Assembly: GCA_019358835.1 (NCBI GenBank) | Contig: JAHHIH010000013.1 | Span: 62,001 to 126,000 of the forward strand | DNA: 64,000 nt | Origin: Tildeniella torsiva UHER 1998/13D | GTDB taxonomy: Bacteria > Cyanobacteriota > Cyanobacteriia > Phormidesmidales > Phormidesmidaceae | Reading direction: 5' to 3' | Part shown: piece by piece, positions 41,503-50,911 of the stretch | Layout: every line of letters starts with the position of its first letter | How positions within the stretch are numbered: position 1 is the first letter of the stretch | Notes under the pieces: generated by a model | What the model saw: only the letters and a program-made list of their open reading frames with translations | Told to the model about the DNA's origin: nothing | The model's database searches: none | Translations under genes and position numbers: made by a program

Positions 41503-43353
41503 ATGCTAACCTGCCCCTTTTGTGAGTTTGACAATACCAATTCACAGCGATTCTGCAAACGGTGTGGCCAGCCACTCCAGCGGTGGCGAGTGATTGATAT
41601 TCCCAAGGCAGGGGCAGGGGCGATTGCCCCTGGCGACCTCGACCCAGAGGGCTATCTCGACTGCGATCGCCGCTACCGACTCATGTCTCCATCAGACAGT
41701 CAGACCTCCTTTGGCGCTACCCCCCTAGTCGTCATCGACTGCCATCCCGAATCCGATGCGCCCCTCCAGGCCCTACAGTCAGACTGGCTCGAAACACCGG
41801 CGCTCGATCCCGCAGAGCATCCCCTGGCCGCCACGGTGCCCCCTGAAGCCTATCCATACCTGGCCCTCCAGGCCGACTATTTCCCCGCCGTGCCTGAGCT
41901 GCACCATGCTTGGCAGACGCCCCAGCGCACCCTTTTGCTGATTGAAGACCGCAGCGTTTGGCTGCCGCTGGCGGCAGGCTGGGCTGCCATAGATGACCCG
42001 CTTCAGCACCTCCAGTGGTTGTTTGAGACTACGCTGCTGTGGCAGGCACTGGCTCCTTGGCAGGGGCAAGCTACCCTCCTAACCCCCCAGCGGCTCGCCC
42101 TCAACGAACACAACTTGCTCTGCCTTACTCAGATCGATCAGGGGCCTAACCTGTCGCCTTTGCCCCTAGAAGCCCTAGGCCAAATGTGGCAGTCTACCCT
42201 CGGCACTGGGCAAAGCCGTCTACCGCCCAAGGTGCAGACGCTCATCAGCCATCTTGCAGAGGGCCAGCTGAGCGACCTCGACCAAGTGCAAGACACCCTG
42301 GCCGAAGCCGCCCAGGCCTATTCGCCAACCGCCGTCGAAGTCTCCCCCCCATCCTGGCCTGACCCCGATGAAGAGATTACCGCTTCCGATCTAGAGCCCG
42401 ACCTAGAGCTGTCCGCCGCCGATCTTGACCTGGAGGCCGACGCGGTCTTTGATACCCAAGAACTGACCGACGACGACGATGGCAATGGGCTGATGGAAAC
42501 GCCAACCATGGTCTTACCCATGAAGCTGGCTCACCTTGACGATGCCGGCCAGAGCCACGTCGGTCAGCAGCGTCACCACAACGAAGACTGGTTCTTTACC
42601 CAGACGCAGCTCCAAAAGGTTAGCGGCCCCCAGGGCAACGTTTTGCGGTCTAAAGGGCTCTATATCCTTTGCGATGGCATGGGCGGCCACGCCTCGGGAG
42701 AAGTCGCTAGTCAGCTAGCCGTGCGCACGCTGCGTGACTATTTGACGCAGCACTGGAGCAGCGATCGCCTGCCGGATCACGACACCCTGGCTAAAGCCGT
42801 ATTCACCGCTAACCAAACAATCTTCGACATCAACCAAGCCAATGCAACGTCGGGCGTCGGGCGCATGGGCACTACCCTGGTGATGGTGCTGTTGCACAAC
42901 CTCGATATCGCTGTCGTTCACGTGGGCGATAGTCGTCTGTACAGCTATAACAAGCGCATGGGGCTGCGGCAGCTCACCCTCGATCACGAAGTCGGCCAGC
43001 GGGAGATCAATCGGGGCGTAGAGCCCGCGATCGCCTATGCTCGCCCCGATGCCTACCAACTTACCCAAGCGCTCGGGCCACGGGGTGAAGAGGATCTCGT
43101 CCCCAGCATTGCCTACCACGAGCTTACAGAAGACACCCTGCTGATCCTGTGCTCCGACGGCCTCAGCGACAATGATCTACTGGAGAGGCATATCGATACC
43201 CACATTGCCGGGTTGTTGAGTTCAAAAGCAAACTTAGAGACGGGTGTAGCTCAGCTCACCGATCTGGCCAACGAAAAAAATGGCCATGACAACATCACGA
43301 CCATTTTGGTGCGGGTTAAACTTCAACCCGACATGCTGTCAATTACGGGCTAG
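41503..43353 (+). CDS. PP2C-family serine/threonine phosphatase with N-terminal zinc ribbon
   Basis: CPFCEFDNTNSQRFCKRCGQ; QRHHNEDWFFTQ, LYILCDGMGGHASGEVASQLAV, MGTTLVMVLL, VVHVGDSRLY, LLILCSDGLSDN. Confidence 0.92.
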   Translation: MLTCPFCEFDNTNSQRFCKRCGQPLQRWRVIDIPKAGAGAIAPGDLDPEGYLDCDRRYRLMSPSDSQTSFGATPLVVIDCHPESDAPLQALQSDWLETPALDPAEHPLAATVPPEAYPYLALQADYFPAVPELHHAWQTPQRTLLLIEDRSVWLPLAAGWAAIDDPLQHLQWLFETTLLWQALAPWQGQATLLTPQRLALNEHNLLCLTQIDQGPNLSPLPLEALGQMWQSTLGTGQSRLPPKVQTLISHLAEGQLSDLDQVQDTLAEAAQAYSPTAVEVSPPSWPDPDEEITASDLEPDLELSAADLDLEADAVFDTQELTDDDDGNGLMETPTMVLPMKLAHLDDAGQSHVGQQRHHNEDWFFTQTQLQKVSGPQGNVLRSKGLYILCDGMGGHASGEVASQLAVRTLRDYLTQHWSSDRLPDHDTLAKAVFTANQTIFDINQANATSGVGRMGTTLVMVLLHNLDIAVVHVGDSRLYSYNKRMGLRQLTLDHEVGQREINRGVEPAIAYARPDAYQLTQALGPRGEEDLVPSIAYHELTEDTLLILCSDGLSDNDLLERHIDTHIAGLLSSKANLETGVAQLTDLANEKNGHDNITTILVRVKLQPDMLSITG

Positions 43354-43370
43354 CTAGCCCGTAATTGACA
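43337..43370. repeat. 34-bp perfect loopless palindrome spanning the PP2C stop codon
   Basis: TGTCAATTACGGGCTAG|CTAGCCCGTAATTGACA, read directly from the sequence. Confidence 0.95.
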
Positions 43371-43375
43371 AGCTG

Positions 43376-43612
43376 CTAATCCTCTTCCCAAGACTGCACC
43401 GACAGCAAATCTTCAATCGGATCTTGGGTAGAAAAGTCGAATTCTTCTAGTTCTTGCTTCCAGTGGGTCCAGTCATCCCCAAACAAGAAGGCGATTTTCC
43501 AAATCGGATCGCTGGGGCGAACGACTTTGGATTTCTTCACTAAAGACTCAACTTGGCGCTGAAATTTCACCATTGGGTGAGCGACAACTAAGTCGGCAAT
43601 TGCTTCAGTCAT
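43376..43612 (-). CDS. Small hypothetical protein
   Basis: 78 aa ORF convergent with PP2C; FGDDWTHWKQELEEFDFSTQDPIEDLLSVQSWEED. Confidence 0.55.
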   Translation of the reverse strand: MTEAIADLVVAHPMVKFQRQVESLVKKSKVVRPSDPIWKIAFLFGDDWTHWKQELEEFDFSTQDPIEDLLSVQSWEED

Positions 43613-43740
43613 ATTTTCGATTTAAAAAGCTCTTCAGAACGTTGAACCGGGAAAATCTGCACACCCTTGAAACTTGCGCAGGCATTAACCCTAGATTCAG
43701 GAACACAGCATAACACAAGAACGCAACTACGCAATTCTGT

Positions 43741-43909
43741 CTACGGTTATTTGTCAAAGGATTGTGGGTCTTGTCCAGAATCCCAACAGCGGTGCCCTTA
43801 CATGACCTTCATCATAGCCCCCAGCACGGCGATTGAGCGGGGGTGGATATTCTCCCTGGTGAAGGTCAGATAACCGTACCCCGGCGGGCATCGCCTTGGG
43901 TTGACCCAA
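43741..43909 (+). ncRNA. Candidate structured RNA/5' leader upstream of thrS
   Basis: Nested stems: TACGGTTAT (43742-43750)/ATAACCGTA (43870-43878); TGACCTTCA (43803-43811)/TGAAGGTCA (43860-43868); CCCCC (43818-43822)/GGGGG (43839-43843). Side hairpin 43759-43783; downstream hairpins GGCG-CGCC and TTGGGT-tg-ACCCAA. Confidence 0.55.
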
Positions 43910-43958
43910 TAGTCGCTAAACTAGAAACCGTATTCTTTTTTGCCTTCAGCGTTGACCC

Positions 43959-45782
43959 ATGGCTCAAACTGATTTGTCTTCACCCCAGTCTAGTATTCCC
44001 ATGGTTCTGCCTCGCACTGGCGAGTCAGAGGCGCTGAAGCGCATTCGCCACACCTTTTCCCACGTCATGGCCATGGCGGTGCAGACTCTGTTTCCCAAAG
44101 TGCAGGTAACCATTGGCCCCTGGATTGACTACGGCTTTTATTACGACTTTGACAGTCCCGAGCCCTTCACCGACCAAGACCTGAAGGCGATCAAAAAAGA
44201 GATGATCAAAATCATCAACAAGGGGCTGCCGGTTACGCAAGAAACTGTGACCCGTGAGGAAGCTCAGCGCCGCATTGAGGCTTTGGGCGAGCCGTATAAG
44301 CTGGAGATTCTTCAGGATCTGAAAGATCCCATCACTCTTTACCATCTAGGTGACCAGTGGTGGGATCTCTGCGCTGGCCCCCACGTGGCCAGCACCGCCG
44401 ATCTCAATCCGAAGGCCTTTGAGCTTGAGAGCGTGGCCGGGGCCTACTGGCGCGGCGATGAAAACCGCGCCCAGCTCCAGCGCATCTACGGCACGGCCTG
44501 GGAAACACCGGAACAGCTTCAGGAGTATAAGCGCCGCCGCGAAGAGGCTAAGCGCCGCGACCACCGCAAGCTGGGCAAAGAGCTGGGCCTGTTTATTTTT
44601 GCCGACGATGTGGGGCCGGGGCTGCCTCTTTGGACTCCTAAGGGCACGGTGCTGCGCTCTACACTGGAAACATTCCTTAAAGAGGAGCAAACGAAGCGGG
44701 GATACCTGGGCGTGGTTACCCCCCACATTGCCCGCGTGGATCTATTCAAAATTTCGGGGCACTGGCAGAACTACCGGGAAGACATGTTTCCGCTGATGGC
44801 GGACGACGATGCGGCCCGCCTGGCGGAGGAGGGCTTTGTGATGAAGCCGATGAACTGCCCCTTCCATATTCAGATCTATAAGAGTGAGCTGCGCTCGTAC
44901 CGAGAGCTGCCCTTGCGCCTAGCGGAGTTTGGCACGGTATATCGCTACGAGCAGTCGGGAGAACTGGGCGGGCTCACCCGCGTGCGCGGCTTTACGGTGG
45001 ATGATTCGCACCTGTTTGTGCGCCCTGAGCAGCTCGACGACGAGTTTCTCAAGGTGGTCGATCTGATTCTCTCGGTGTTTCGTAGCCTGAAGCTGAAGAA
45101 TTTCAAGGCGCGGCTCAGCTTCCGCGACCCCGAATCTACCAAGTACATTGGCGGCGATGAGGTGTGGGAAGCCTCTCAAAACGCAATTCGCCGCGCCGTG
45201 CAAACCCTCGGGATGGACTATTTTGAGGCTCCGGGGGAGGCGGCTTTTTACGGGCCTAAGCTCGACTTTATCTTTCGGGATGCTCTGGAGCGGGAATGGC
45301 AGTTGGGCACGGTTCAGGTTGACTACAACCTGCCGGAGCGCTTTGACCTGGAATACGTAGCCGAAGATGGCTCCCGCCAGCGCCCGGTGATGATTCACCG
45401 CGCTCCGTTTGGCTCGTTAGAGCGACTGATCGGCATTTTGATTGAGGAGTACGCGGGCGACTTTCCCCTCTGGCTGGCCCCAATCCAGATGCGGCTGCTA
45501 CCTGTGACCGAGGAACAGCTGGGCTTTGCTCAATCCGTAGCCGATCAGCTATTGGCTAGGGGCGTGCGGGTGGAGGTGGATGCCAGCGGCGATCGCCTCG
45601 GCAAGATGGTGCGCAACGCCGAAAAGGCCAAGGTGCCGATCATGGCGGTGGTCGGCGCGAAGGAGCTGGAAGCCAACGCCCTCAACATTCGCACCCGCGC
45701 CCAGGGAGAGTTAGGTGCTCTGCCCGTAGCGGAGGTGGTGGAACGGGTGGCGGCGGCGATCGCAGCCCGAGAAGACTTCTAG
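43959..45782 (+). CDS. thrS: Threonyl-tRNA synthetase
   Basis: ALKRIRHTFSHVMAMAVQTLFP...MKPMNCPFHIQIYKSELRSYRELPLRLAEFGTVYRYEQSGELGGLTRVRGFTVDDSHLF. Confidence 0.97.
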   Translation: MAQTDLSSPQSSIPMVLPRTGESEALKRIRHTFSHVMAMAVQTLFPKVQVTIGPWIDYGFYYDFDSPEPFTDQDLKAIKKEMIKIINKGLPVTQETVTREEAQRRIEALGEPYKLEILQDLKDPITLYHLGDQWWDLCAGPHVASTADLNPKAFELESVAGAYWRGDENRAQLQRIYGTAWETPEQLQEYKRRREEAKRRDHRKLGKELGLFIFADDVGPGLPLWTPKGTVLRSTLETFLKEEQTKRGYLGVVTPHIARVDLFKISGHWQNYREDMFPLMADDDAARLAEEGFVMKPMNCPFHIQIYKSELRSYRELPLRLAEFGTVYRYEQSGELGGLTRVRGFTVDDSHLFVRPEQLDDEFLKVVDLILSVFRSLKLKNFKARLSFRDPESTKYIGGDEVWEASQNAIRRAVQTLGMDYFEAPGEAAFYGPKLDFIFRDALEREWQLGTVQVDYNLPERFDLEYVAEDGSRQRPVMIHRAPFGSLERLIGILIEEYAGDFPLWLAPIQMRLLPVTEEQLGFAQSVADQLLARGVRVEVDASGDRLGKMVRNAEKAKVPIMAVVGAKELEANALNIRTRAQGELGALPVAEVVERVAAAIAAREDF

Positions 45783-45785
45783 CCT

Positions 45786-46202
45786 CTAGGGAGCGTCAGG
45801 CAGGTCAGACTCAATCTCGCGCAGGTCACTGAGCGATTGCTCCATGGATTCGATCAGCCATCGCACCTCTTGATCGTGGGCCTGCTGCTGTCGCTGTGCC
45901 AGGTCGGCCAGCACGCTCAGGCAGGAGTCCATACCCGCAGCGAACTCGTAGCGGGTGACAGCGTCTTCGCCCCGAAAGGTACCGTCGGGGTAGCCGCTGA
46001 CGCAGCCGTAGACCCCAGCCAGATTCAGCAGAGCCTCGTAGGCCCAGTGGTCAGGCGATACATCGGTAAAGGGAAGAACGAGCTGCTGTTCAGCGCCCTG
46101 GGCAACGGGTTCTGCCTGGGCGGGGGCGATCGCTCCCAGGCCTCCAAAACCAAGCCCTAGAGCGATCGCGCTGACTTTGATCACTGAGTTTGTGTGCATC
46201 AC
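45786..46202 (-). CDS. Small secreted protein with a single S-layer homology (SLH) domain
   Basis: Signal-like N-terminus; LPFTDVSPDHWAYEALLNLAGVYGCVSGYPDGTFRGEDAVTRYEFAAGMDSCL. Confidence 0.8.
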   Translation of the reverse strand: MMHTNSVIKVSAIALGLGFGGLGAIAPAQAEPVAQGAEQQLVLPFTDVSPDHWAYEALLNLAGVYGCVSGYPDGTFRGEDAVTRYEFAAGMDSCLSVLADLAQRQQQAHDQEVRWLIESMEQSLSDLREIESDLPDAP

Positions 46203-46327
46203 AAAAATCCTAATTACCTATTCCTTGCGAACCATTCATCCCCGACTTTACACCTCAGTCTGCCAGAGGCTTCTCAAAAAGTGATAGTATCCTTGGCCTA
46301 AATGTTCCACGCCCGCCGGAGGCTTTT

Positions 46328-47278
46328 GTGGTGTCAACGCCCATCTCTGTTACTGTGCCCGCCACAACCGCCAACATTGGCCCCGGCTTTGACTGTTTGG
46401 GGGCAGCGCTGACGCTCTACAATCACTTTCGCTTTACGGCCCTTGATGGGGCGGCGGGAACAGTTGCGATCGCGGTGAGCGGTCTAGAGGCCGACCGTGT
46501 GGTGATGGACAGTTCTAACCTGGTCTACAAAGCCTTTACTTATTTTTATGAGCAGCAGGGGCTAGCGGTGCCAGCGGTCGAGATTGCGATTGATTTAGCC
46601 GTTCCCTTGGCGCGGGGGCTGGGCAGCTCGTCTACCGCGATTGTGGGCGGGCTGCTGGGGGCCAATGCGCTCTGCGAAACGCCCCTCGATCAATCGGCTG
46701 TAGTGGAGATGGCGATCGCCCTAGAGGGCCACCCTGATAATGTTGTACCCGCTTTAATAGGGGGCTGCCAGCTGGCGGTCGGCAATGCTGACGGCCCCGC
46801 TACCCTGTGCCCCATCCCCTGGCATGCCGACATTGTGCCGGTGGTGATTGTGCCCGACTTTGAGCTTTCGACCGCCGCCGCCCGTCAGGTCTTACCCACC
46901 AGCTACAGCCGCGCCGATGCTATTTTCAACACCGCTCACCTGGGGCTGCTGCTGCGGGGACTAGAGAGCGGTCGAGAGGACTGGCTGCGGGTGGCCCTGG
47001 GCGATCGCATTCACCAGCCCTACCGCCAATCCCTGATTCCAGGTTACGACGCTGTAACGGCTGCCGCCCTGGCGGCTGGGGCCTACGGTTTAGTCATTAG
47101 CGGTGCTGGCCCCACGCTGCTAGCCCTCACGCCGACCGTCCACAGTGCTGCCGTAGGCGATGCAATGGCCACGGCATGGGCCAAGACCGGGCAGTCAGCC
47201 ACGACCCATGTCCTGAGCCTAGACACCACTGGAGCCCAAGTAACCCCTGCCTACACGGCTCAGGCGTCAGGTCTCTAG
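46328..47278 (+). CDS. thrB: Homoserine kinase
   Basis: VPATTANIGPGFDCLGAALTLYN...DLAVPLARGLGSSSTAIVGGLLGAN...EGHPDNVVPALIGG. Confidence 0.96.
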   Translation: MVSTPISVTVPATTANIGPGFDCLGAALTLYNHFRFTALDGAAGTVAIAVSGLEADRVVMDSSNLVYKAFTYFYEQQGLAVPAVEIAIDLAVPLARGLGSSSTAIVGGLLGANALCETPLDQSAVVEMAIALEGHPDNVVPALIGGCQLAVGNADGPATLCPIPWHADIVPVVIVPDFELSTAAARQVLPTSYSRADAIFNTAHLGLLLRGLESGREDWLRVALGDRIHQPYRQSLIPGYDAVTAAALAAGAYGLVISGAGPTLLALTPTVHSAAVGDAMATAWAKTGQSATTHVLSLDTTGAQVTPAYTAQASGL

Positions 47279-47405
47279 CGAATTTTCCCATGCTGGGCTA
47301 CGCCACTGCCGGGCAGCTAGATGCCTAGGACGCCTTGGAACTTTCAGGAGCCCTAAGCATTTAGCTACGGCACTGCTTTCACACCCAGGGGAGCAAATGT
47401 AACGT

Positions 47406-47427
47406 TTTAGATATTGACGTATCTAAA
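47406..47427. promoter_or_regulatory. Inverted repeat upstream of ndhD, candidate operator or hairpin
   Basis: TTTAGATA-ttgacg-TATCTAAA, perfect 8-bp arms in an otherwise gene-free 550-bp intergenic region. Confidence 0.35.
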
Positions 47428-47826
47428 TGTGAATGCTCACTGCAATTAATTCAAATGCGCAAAACGCCTGAAATGCACGTGCAGACTTCACAGCAGCTAC
47501 TTAAGCATCAAAATTTTGCGACTTTGAGTGAAAATTGCTTATCAAATGTTTATTAAGTTTCCTATACTAAGGACGGGCGCAAAGATAGGTATATCTCTCT
47601 ATCGATCTTGCAGTCCGGTTTGTTACTTCGCCGTGCCCTTAAGGCAACGGTTCGCTCGCTGAAGTCCTCCGACCTCCTCACTCTAGGGTAGGCCGCCGCG
47701 AACAGCATTAGTAGCTCGTCTTTTCTAGATGTCTACGTCAAGGGTGTGTGTCCGCCTCAAACCAGACACTAAAACCGGAATCTGAATGCGCTGGCTGTTT
47801 CTGTAGTACTACTCACGCGAATTGGC

Positions 47827-49437
47827 ATGCTAACCGAGCAATTTCCGTGGCTGACGACCCTAGTTGTGTTGCCTTTACTGGCGATTTTGCCGATACCGGT
47901 ACTGCCCGATCGCAATGGGCAAACCCTACGCTGGTATGCCTTGGGCATTGGCTTTATCGAGTTTTCGCTGATTCTCTACACGTTTGTTAACTTTTACGAC
48001 CTTAACCAGTCTGGTCTCCAGCTGGTAGAACGCTACGACTGGGTGCCCCAGGTGGGCCTCACCTGGTCTCTCGGGGCCGATGGCCTTGCCATGCCCCTGG
48101 TGGTGCTGAGCGGTCTGGTGACTACCCTGGCCATCTTGGCTTCGTGGAATATCACCCGCCGTCCCCGCCTCTACTTCAGCCTGCTGCTGGTGATGTACAG
48201 CGCCCAGGTCGGGGTCTTTTTGGCCCAGGATCTGGTCATGTTCTTCTTCATGTGGGAACTGGAGCTGGTGCCGGTGTACCTGCTGATTTCCATCTGGGGC
48301 GGCAAAAAACGCCTCTACGCCGCCACTAAATTTATTCTCTATACCGCCATTGGCTCTATTTTTATATTGGTAGCGGCCCTGGCAATGGCCTTTTATGGCG
48401 ATACCGTTACCTTCAACCTGACGGAGCTGGCCCAAAAAGACTACAGCCTGACTTTCCAGCTCCTGGTCTACGCGGCCTTTTTGGTGGCCTTTGCTGTTAA
48501 GCTGCCGATTTTTCCGCTGCACACCTGGCTACCCGACGCCCACAGCGAAGCCCCTGCTGCCGTATCAATGATTTTGGCTGGGGTGCTGCTCAAAATGGCG
48601 GGCTATGGCCTGATTCGCATGAACATTGAGATGCTGCCCGACGCGCACCTCTACTTCGCGCCTTTCTTGGCTATCCTCGGCGTGGTCAACGTTATCTACG
48701 CGTCGATGACGGCCTTTGGTCAAGACAACCTCAAGCGCCGCATGGCCTATTCGTCGGTGGCCCACATGGGCTTTGTGCTGATTGGCTGCTCGGCCTTCAC
48801 CACCCTGGGCATGAGCGGCGCTATGCTGCAAATGATCTCCCACGGGCTGATTGCGGCGGTGATGTTTTTCCTCTCTGGGGTGACCTACGAGCGCACCCAA
48901 ACCCTCGATATGGACGAGATGGGGGGAATCGCCCGCAAGATGCCCACCAGCTTCGCCTTCTTTACCGCCGCTTCTATGGCCTCGCTGGCCCTGCCCGGCA
49001 TGAGCGGGTTTGTCAGCGAGATTGCGGTGTTCCTGGGTATGGCCACCAGCGATGTCTACAGCACGACCTTTAAGACCGTCATTATCGTCGGTGCTGCGGT
49101 TGGTGTGGTGCTGTCGCCCATTTATCTACTCTCTATGCTGCGCCGCATTTTCTACGGTGACGCGGGTGAGGTGGTCGCTAAGGTGCCCAACATTATCGAC
49201 ATTCGCCCCCGTGAAGCCTTTGTGGCGGCCTGTCTGCTGGTGCCGATCATCGGTATTGGCATCTACCCTAAGCTGGCGACTCAGGTCTACGACGCCAAAA
49301 CCGTTGAGGTGGCTAGCCGAGTGCAAAACACTCTGCTGGCGGCAGCACCGGCCTCGCCTCTCTACGCCCACATTATGGTGGCACCCCAGGTGACAGTCGC
49401 TGAACTGCCCACCGCTTTGACCGCCCAAATTGACTAA
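47827..49437 (+). CDS. ndhD: NAD(P)H-quinone oxidoreductase subunit 4 (NdhD1-like)
   Basis: [27 protein letters not shown]...[22 protein letters not shown]-like [20 protein letters not shown]...[45 protein letters not shown]. Confidence 0.95.
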   Translation: MLTEQFPWLTTLVVLPLLAILPIPVLPDRNGQTLRWYALGIGFIEFSLILYTFVNFYDLNQSGLQLVERYDWVPQVGLTWSLGADGLAMPLVVLSGLVTTLAILASWNITRRPRLYFSLLLVMYSAQVGVFLAQDLVMFFFMWELELVPVYLLISIWGGKKRLYAATKFILYTAIGSIFILVAALAMAFYGDTVTFNLTELAQKDYSLTFQLLVYAAFLVAFAVKLPIFPLHTWLPDAHSEAPAAVSMILAGVLLKMAGYGLIRMNIEMLPDAHLYFAPFLAILGVVNVIYASMTAFGQDNLKRRMAYSSVAHMGFVLIGCSAFTTLGMSGAMLQMISHGLIAAVMFFLSGVTYERTQTLDMDEMGGIARKMPTSFAFFTAASMASLALPGMSGFVSEIAVFLGMATSDVYSTTFKTVIIVGAAVGVVLSPIYLLSMLRRIFYGDAGEVVAKVPNIIDIRPREAFVAACLLVPIIGIGIYPKLATQVYDAKTVEVASRVQNTLLAAAPASPLYAHIMVAPQVTVAELPTALTAQID

Positions 49438-49462
49438 ATTTTGAAGTCCAGTCCGTCGGTCG

Positions 49463-49505
49463 ATCGCTGCACTCTAGCCCCAGGGCTGGGGTGCAGCGAT
49501 TTTTA
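49463..49505 (+). terminator. Rho-independent terminator of ndhD
   Basis: ATCGCTGCAC ... GTGCAGCGAT followed by TTTTT; inner GCCCC/GGGC pairing. Confidence 0.85.
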
Positions 49506-49673
49506 AAGGGCCGACAGTTTTGAAGACAATTTACACACTGTCTATGGGCACTCTGACAGGCAAGGGCAAACAACCACAATGATGGTAGGCGAATCGCGCA
49601 TCCCCCAAGCGACGCCAGCGACCCGCCAGTAACCCGATAGATCAACTTTGGTGCAGTTCTTCCTAAACAAGCT

Positions 49674-49850
49674 ATGGCTCAGCAACATCCGTGTCCTCAC
49701 TGCAATAATCAACAGCTGCTGCGGATTGGGGTGCGCGGCATTCGCCAGTGCGCTCGCTGCAAGGCTTATGTAGATGTGCGATTCGCGAAGCGATCCGTCC
49801 CGGAATCGCGCCACTGGCTCAAGCGTCTGATTCGCGATCGGGCTGCCTAG
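49674..49850 (+). CDS. 58-aa zinc-ribbon protein (below the ORF-track length cutoff)
   Basis: MAQQHPCPHCNNQQLLRIGVRGIRQCARCKAYVDVRFAKRSVPESRHWLKRLIRDRAA*; CPxC ... CxxC pairs. Confidence 0.6.
   Translation: MAQQHPCPHCNNQQLLRIGVRGIRQCARCKAYVDVRFAKRSVPESRHWLKRLIRDRAA
49778..49809. repeat. SDR-like inverted repeat inside the zinc-ribbon ORF
   Basis: GCGATTC-gcgaagcgatccgtcccg-GAATCGC. Confidence 0.55.
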
Positions 49851-49907
49851 GTTCTCATATCTGCTAGATCTGGGTAACAATAAAGGTGCCCTAGTTTGCG
49901 AGGCCCT

Positions 49908-50504
49908 ATGGTCGGCAAGTTTTTCCACAAACCAGGCCCAGAGCTGGCCGATCGCGTTCCTCCTGGTCAGCATTTGGCTAAAGGATTTCCGGTGCTTACC
50001 TACGGGGATACGCCCCAGGTGACCCAGGCCGACTGGAGCTTGAGCATTACGGGGCTGGCCCAGGCGAAAACCTTTACCTGGGATGACATGATGGCGCTGT
50101 CCCAGGTGGAGATCACCGCTGATTTTCACTGCGTTACCACCTGGTCAAAGCTAGATGTGACCTGGCGCGGTGTTGCCGTCCCCGATCTGATGGAGCAGCT
50201 GGTTGTGGAGCCTGAGGCTACCCACGTCATGCTGCACTGCTACGGCGGCTACACCACCAACCTGACCCTGGCCGACTTTGCTCGACCCGAAAACTTTTTT
50301 GCCCACACCCTAGAGGGTGAGCCGCTGCCTGCTGAGCACGGCGGCCCCATGCGCCTGGTGGTGCCCCATCTCTATGCCTGGAAAAGCGCCAAATGGATTA
50401 ACGGCGTGGAGTTTCTGGCCGCGCCGGCCCTGGGCTTTTGGGAGCGCAACGGCTACCACGAGCGAGGCGAGCCCTGGGCCGAGGAGCGCTACAGCGATCG
50501 CTAG
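49908..50504 (+). CDS. Sulfite oxidase-like molybdopterin-dependent oxidoreductase
   Basis: WSLSITGLAQAKTFTWDDMMALSQVEITADFHCVTTWSKLDVTWRGVAVPDLM...HGGPMRLVVPHLYAWKSAKWINGVEF. Confidence 0.9.
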   Translation: MVGKFFHKPGPELADRVPPGQHLAKGFPVLTYGDTPQVTQADWSLSITGLAQAKTFTWDDMMALSQVEITADFHCVTTWSKLDVTWRGVAVPDLMEQLVVEPEATHVMLHCYGGYTTNLTLADFARPENFFAHTLEGEPLPAEHGGPMRLVVPHLYAWKSAKWINGVEFLAAPALGFWERNGYHERGEPWAEERYSDR

Positions 50505-50506
50505 GC

Positions 50507-50809
50507 CTACCGATTGCCGTAGCGGCCCCAGCTTAAAAACGCGGTGACGATGTAGAGCACAATGGTCGAACCGATAATCGACGGAACCAGCGGTACGCCT
50601 TGAAAGCTCCAAGTCAACCAGGGCAGGCTAAAACTGTATTGCTGAAGCAGGTAGTCGGCGACCCACTGCCCCACAAACACGCCGATCAGACCAATTAGCA
50701 CTAGGCCCAGCAGCTTGCCGGGCACCTGTCGGGGAACTAAGATATTGGCTGCAAAGGCGCAGGCCATGGCGATGAGAACTTGAACGAGCAGACTAATCAG
50801 GTCATCCAT
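50507..50809 (-). CDS. Small membrane protein, transglycosylase-associated (GlsB/YeaQ)-like
   Basis: AANILVPRQVPGKLLGLVLIGLIGVFVGQWVADYLL...VPSIIGSTIVLYIVTAFL. Confidence 0.6.
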   Translation of the reverse strand: MDDLISLLVQVLIAMACAFAANILVPRQVPGKLLGLVLIGLIGVFVGQWVADYLLQQYSFSLPWLTWSFQGVPLVPSIIGSTIVLYIVTAFLSWGRYGNR

Positions 50810-50911
50810 AAGGTTCGTGCTCCTGAAACCAGTTGTCTGGCCTATATAGATTTACTGTACCCATCTGTGGCCCCTGCAATCTCTGAAACGCAGGCTTAGG
50901 GGTCGTTTGGG

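Noticed and set aside
43759-43783. tRNA-Thr anticodon mimic in the thrS leader (E. coli thrS operator analogy)
   Set aside because: The 7-nt loop GUCUUGU has U at the second position, but the anticodon-equivalent triplet is CUU, not NGU, so tRNA-Thr mimicry is not supported.
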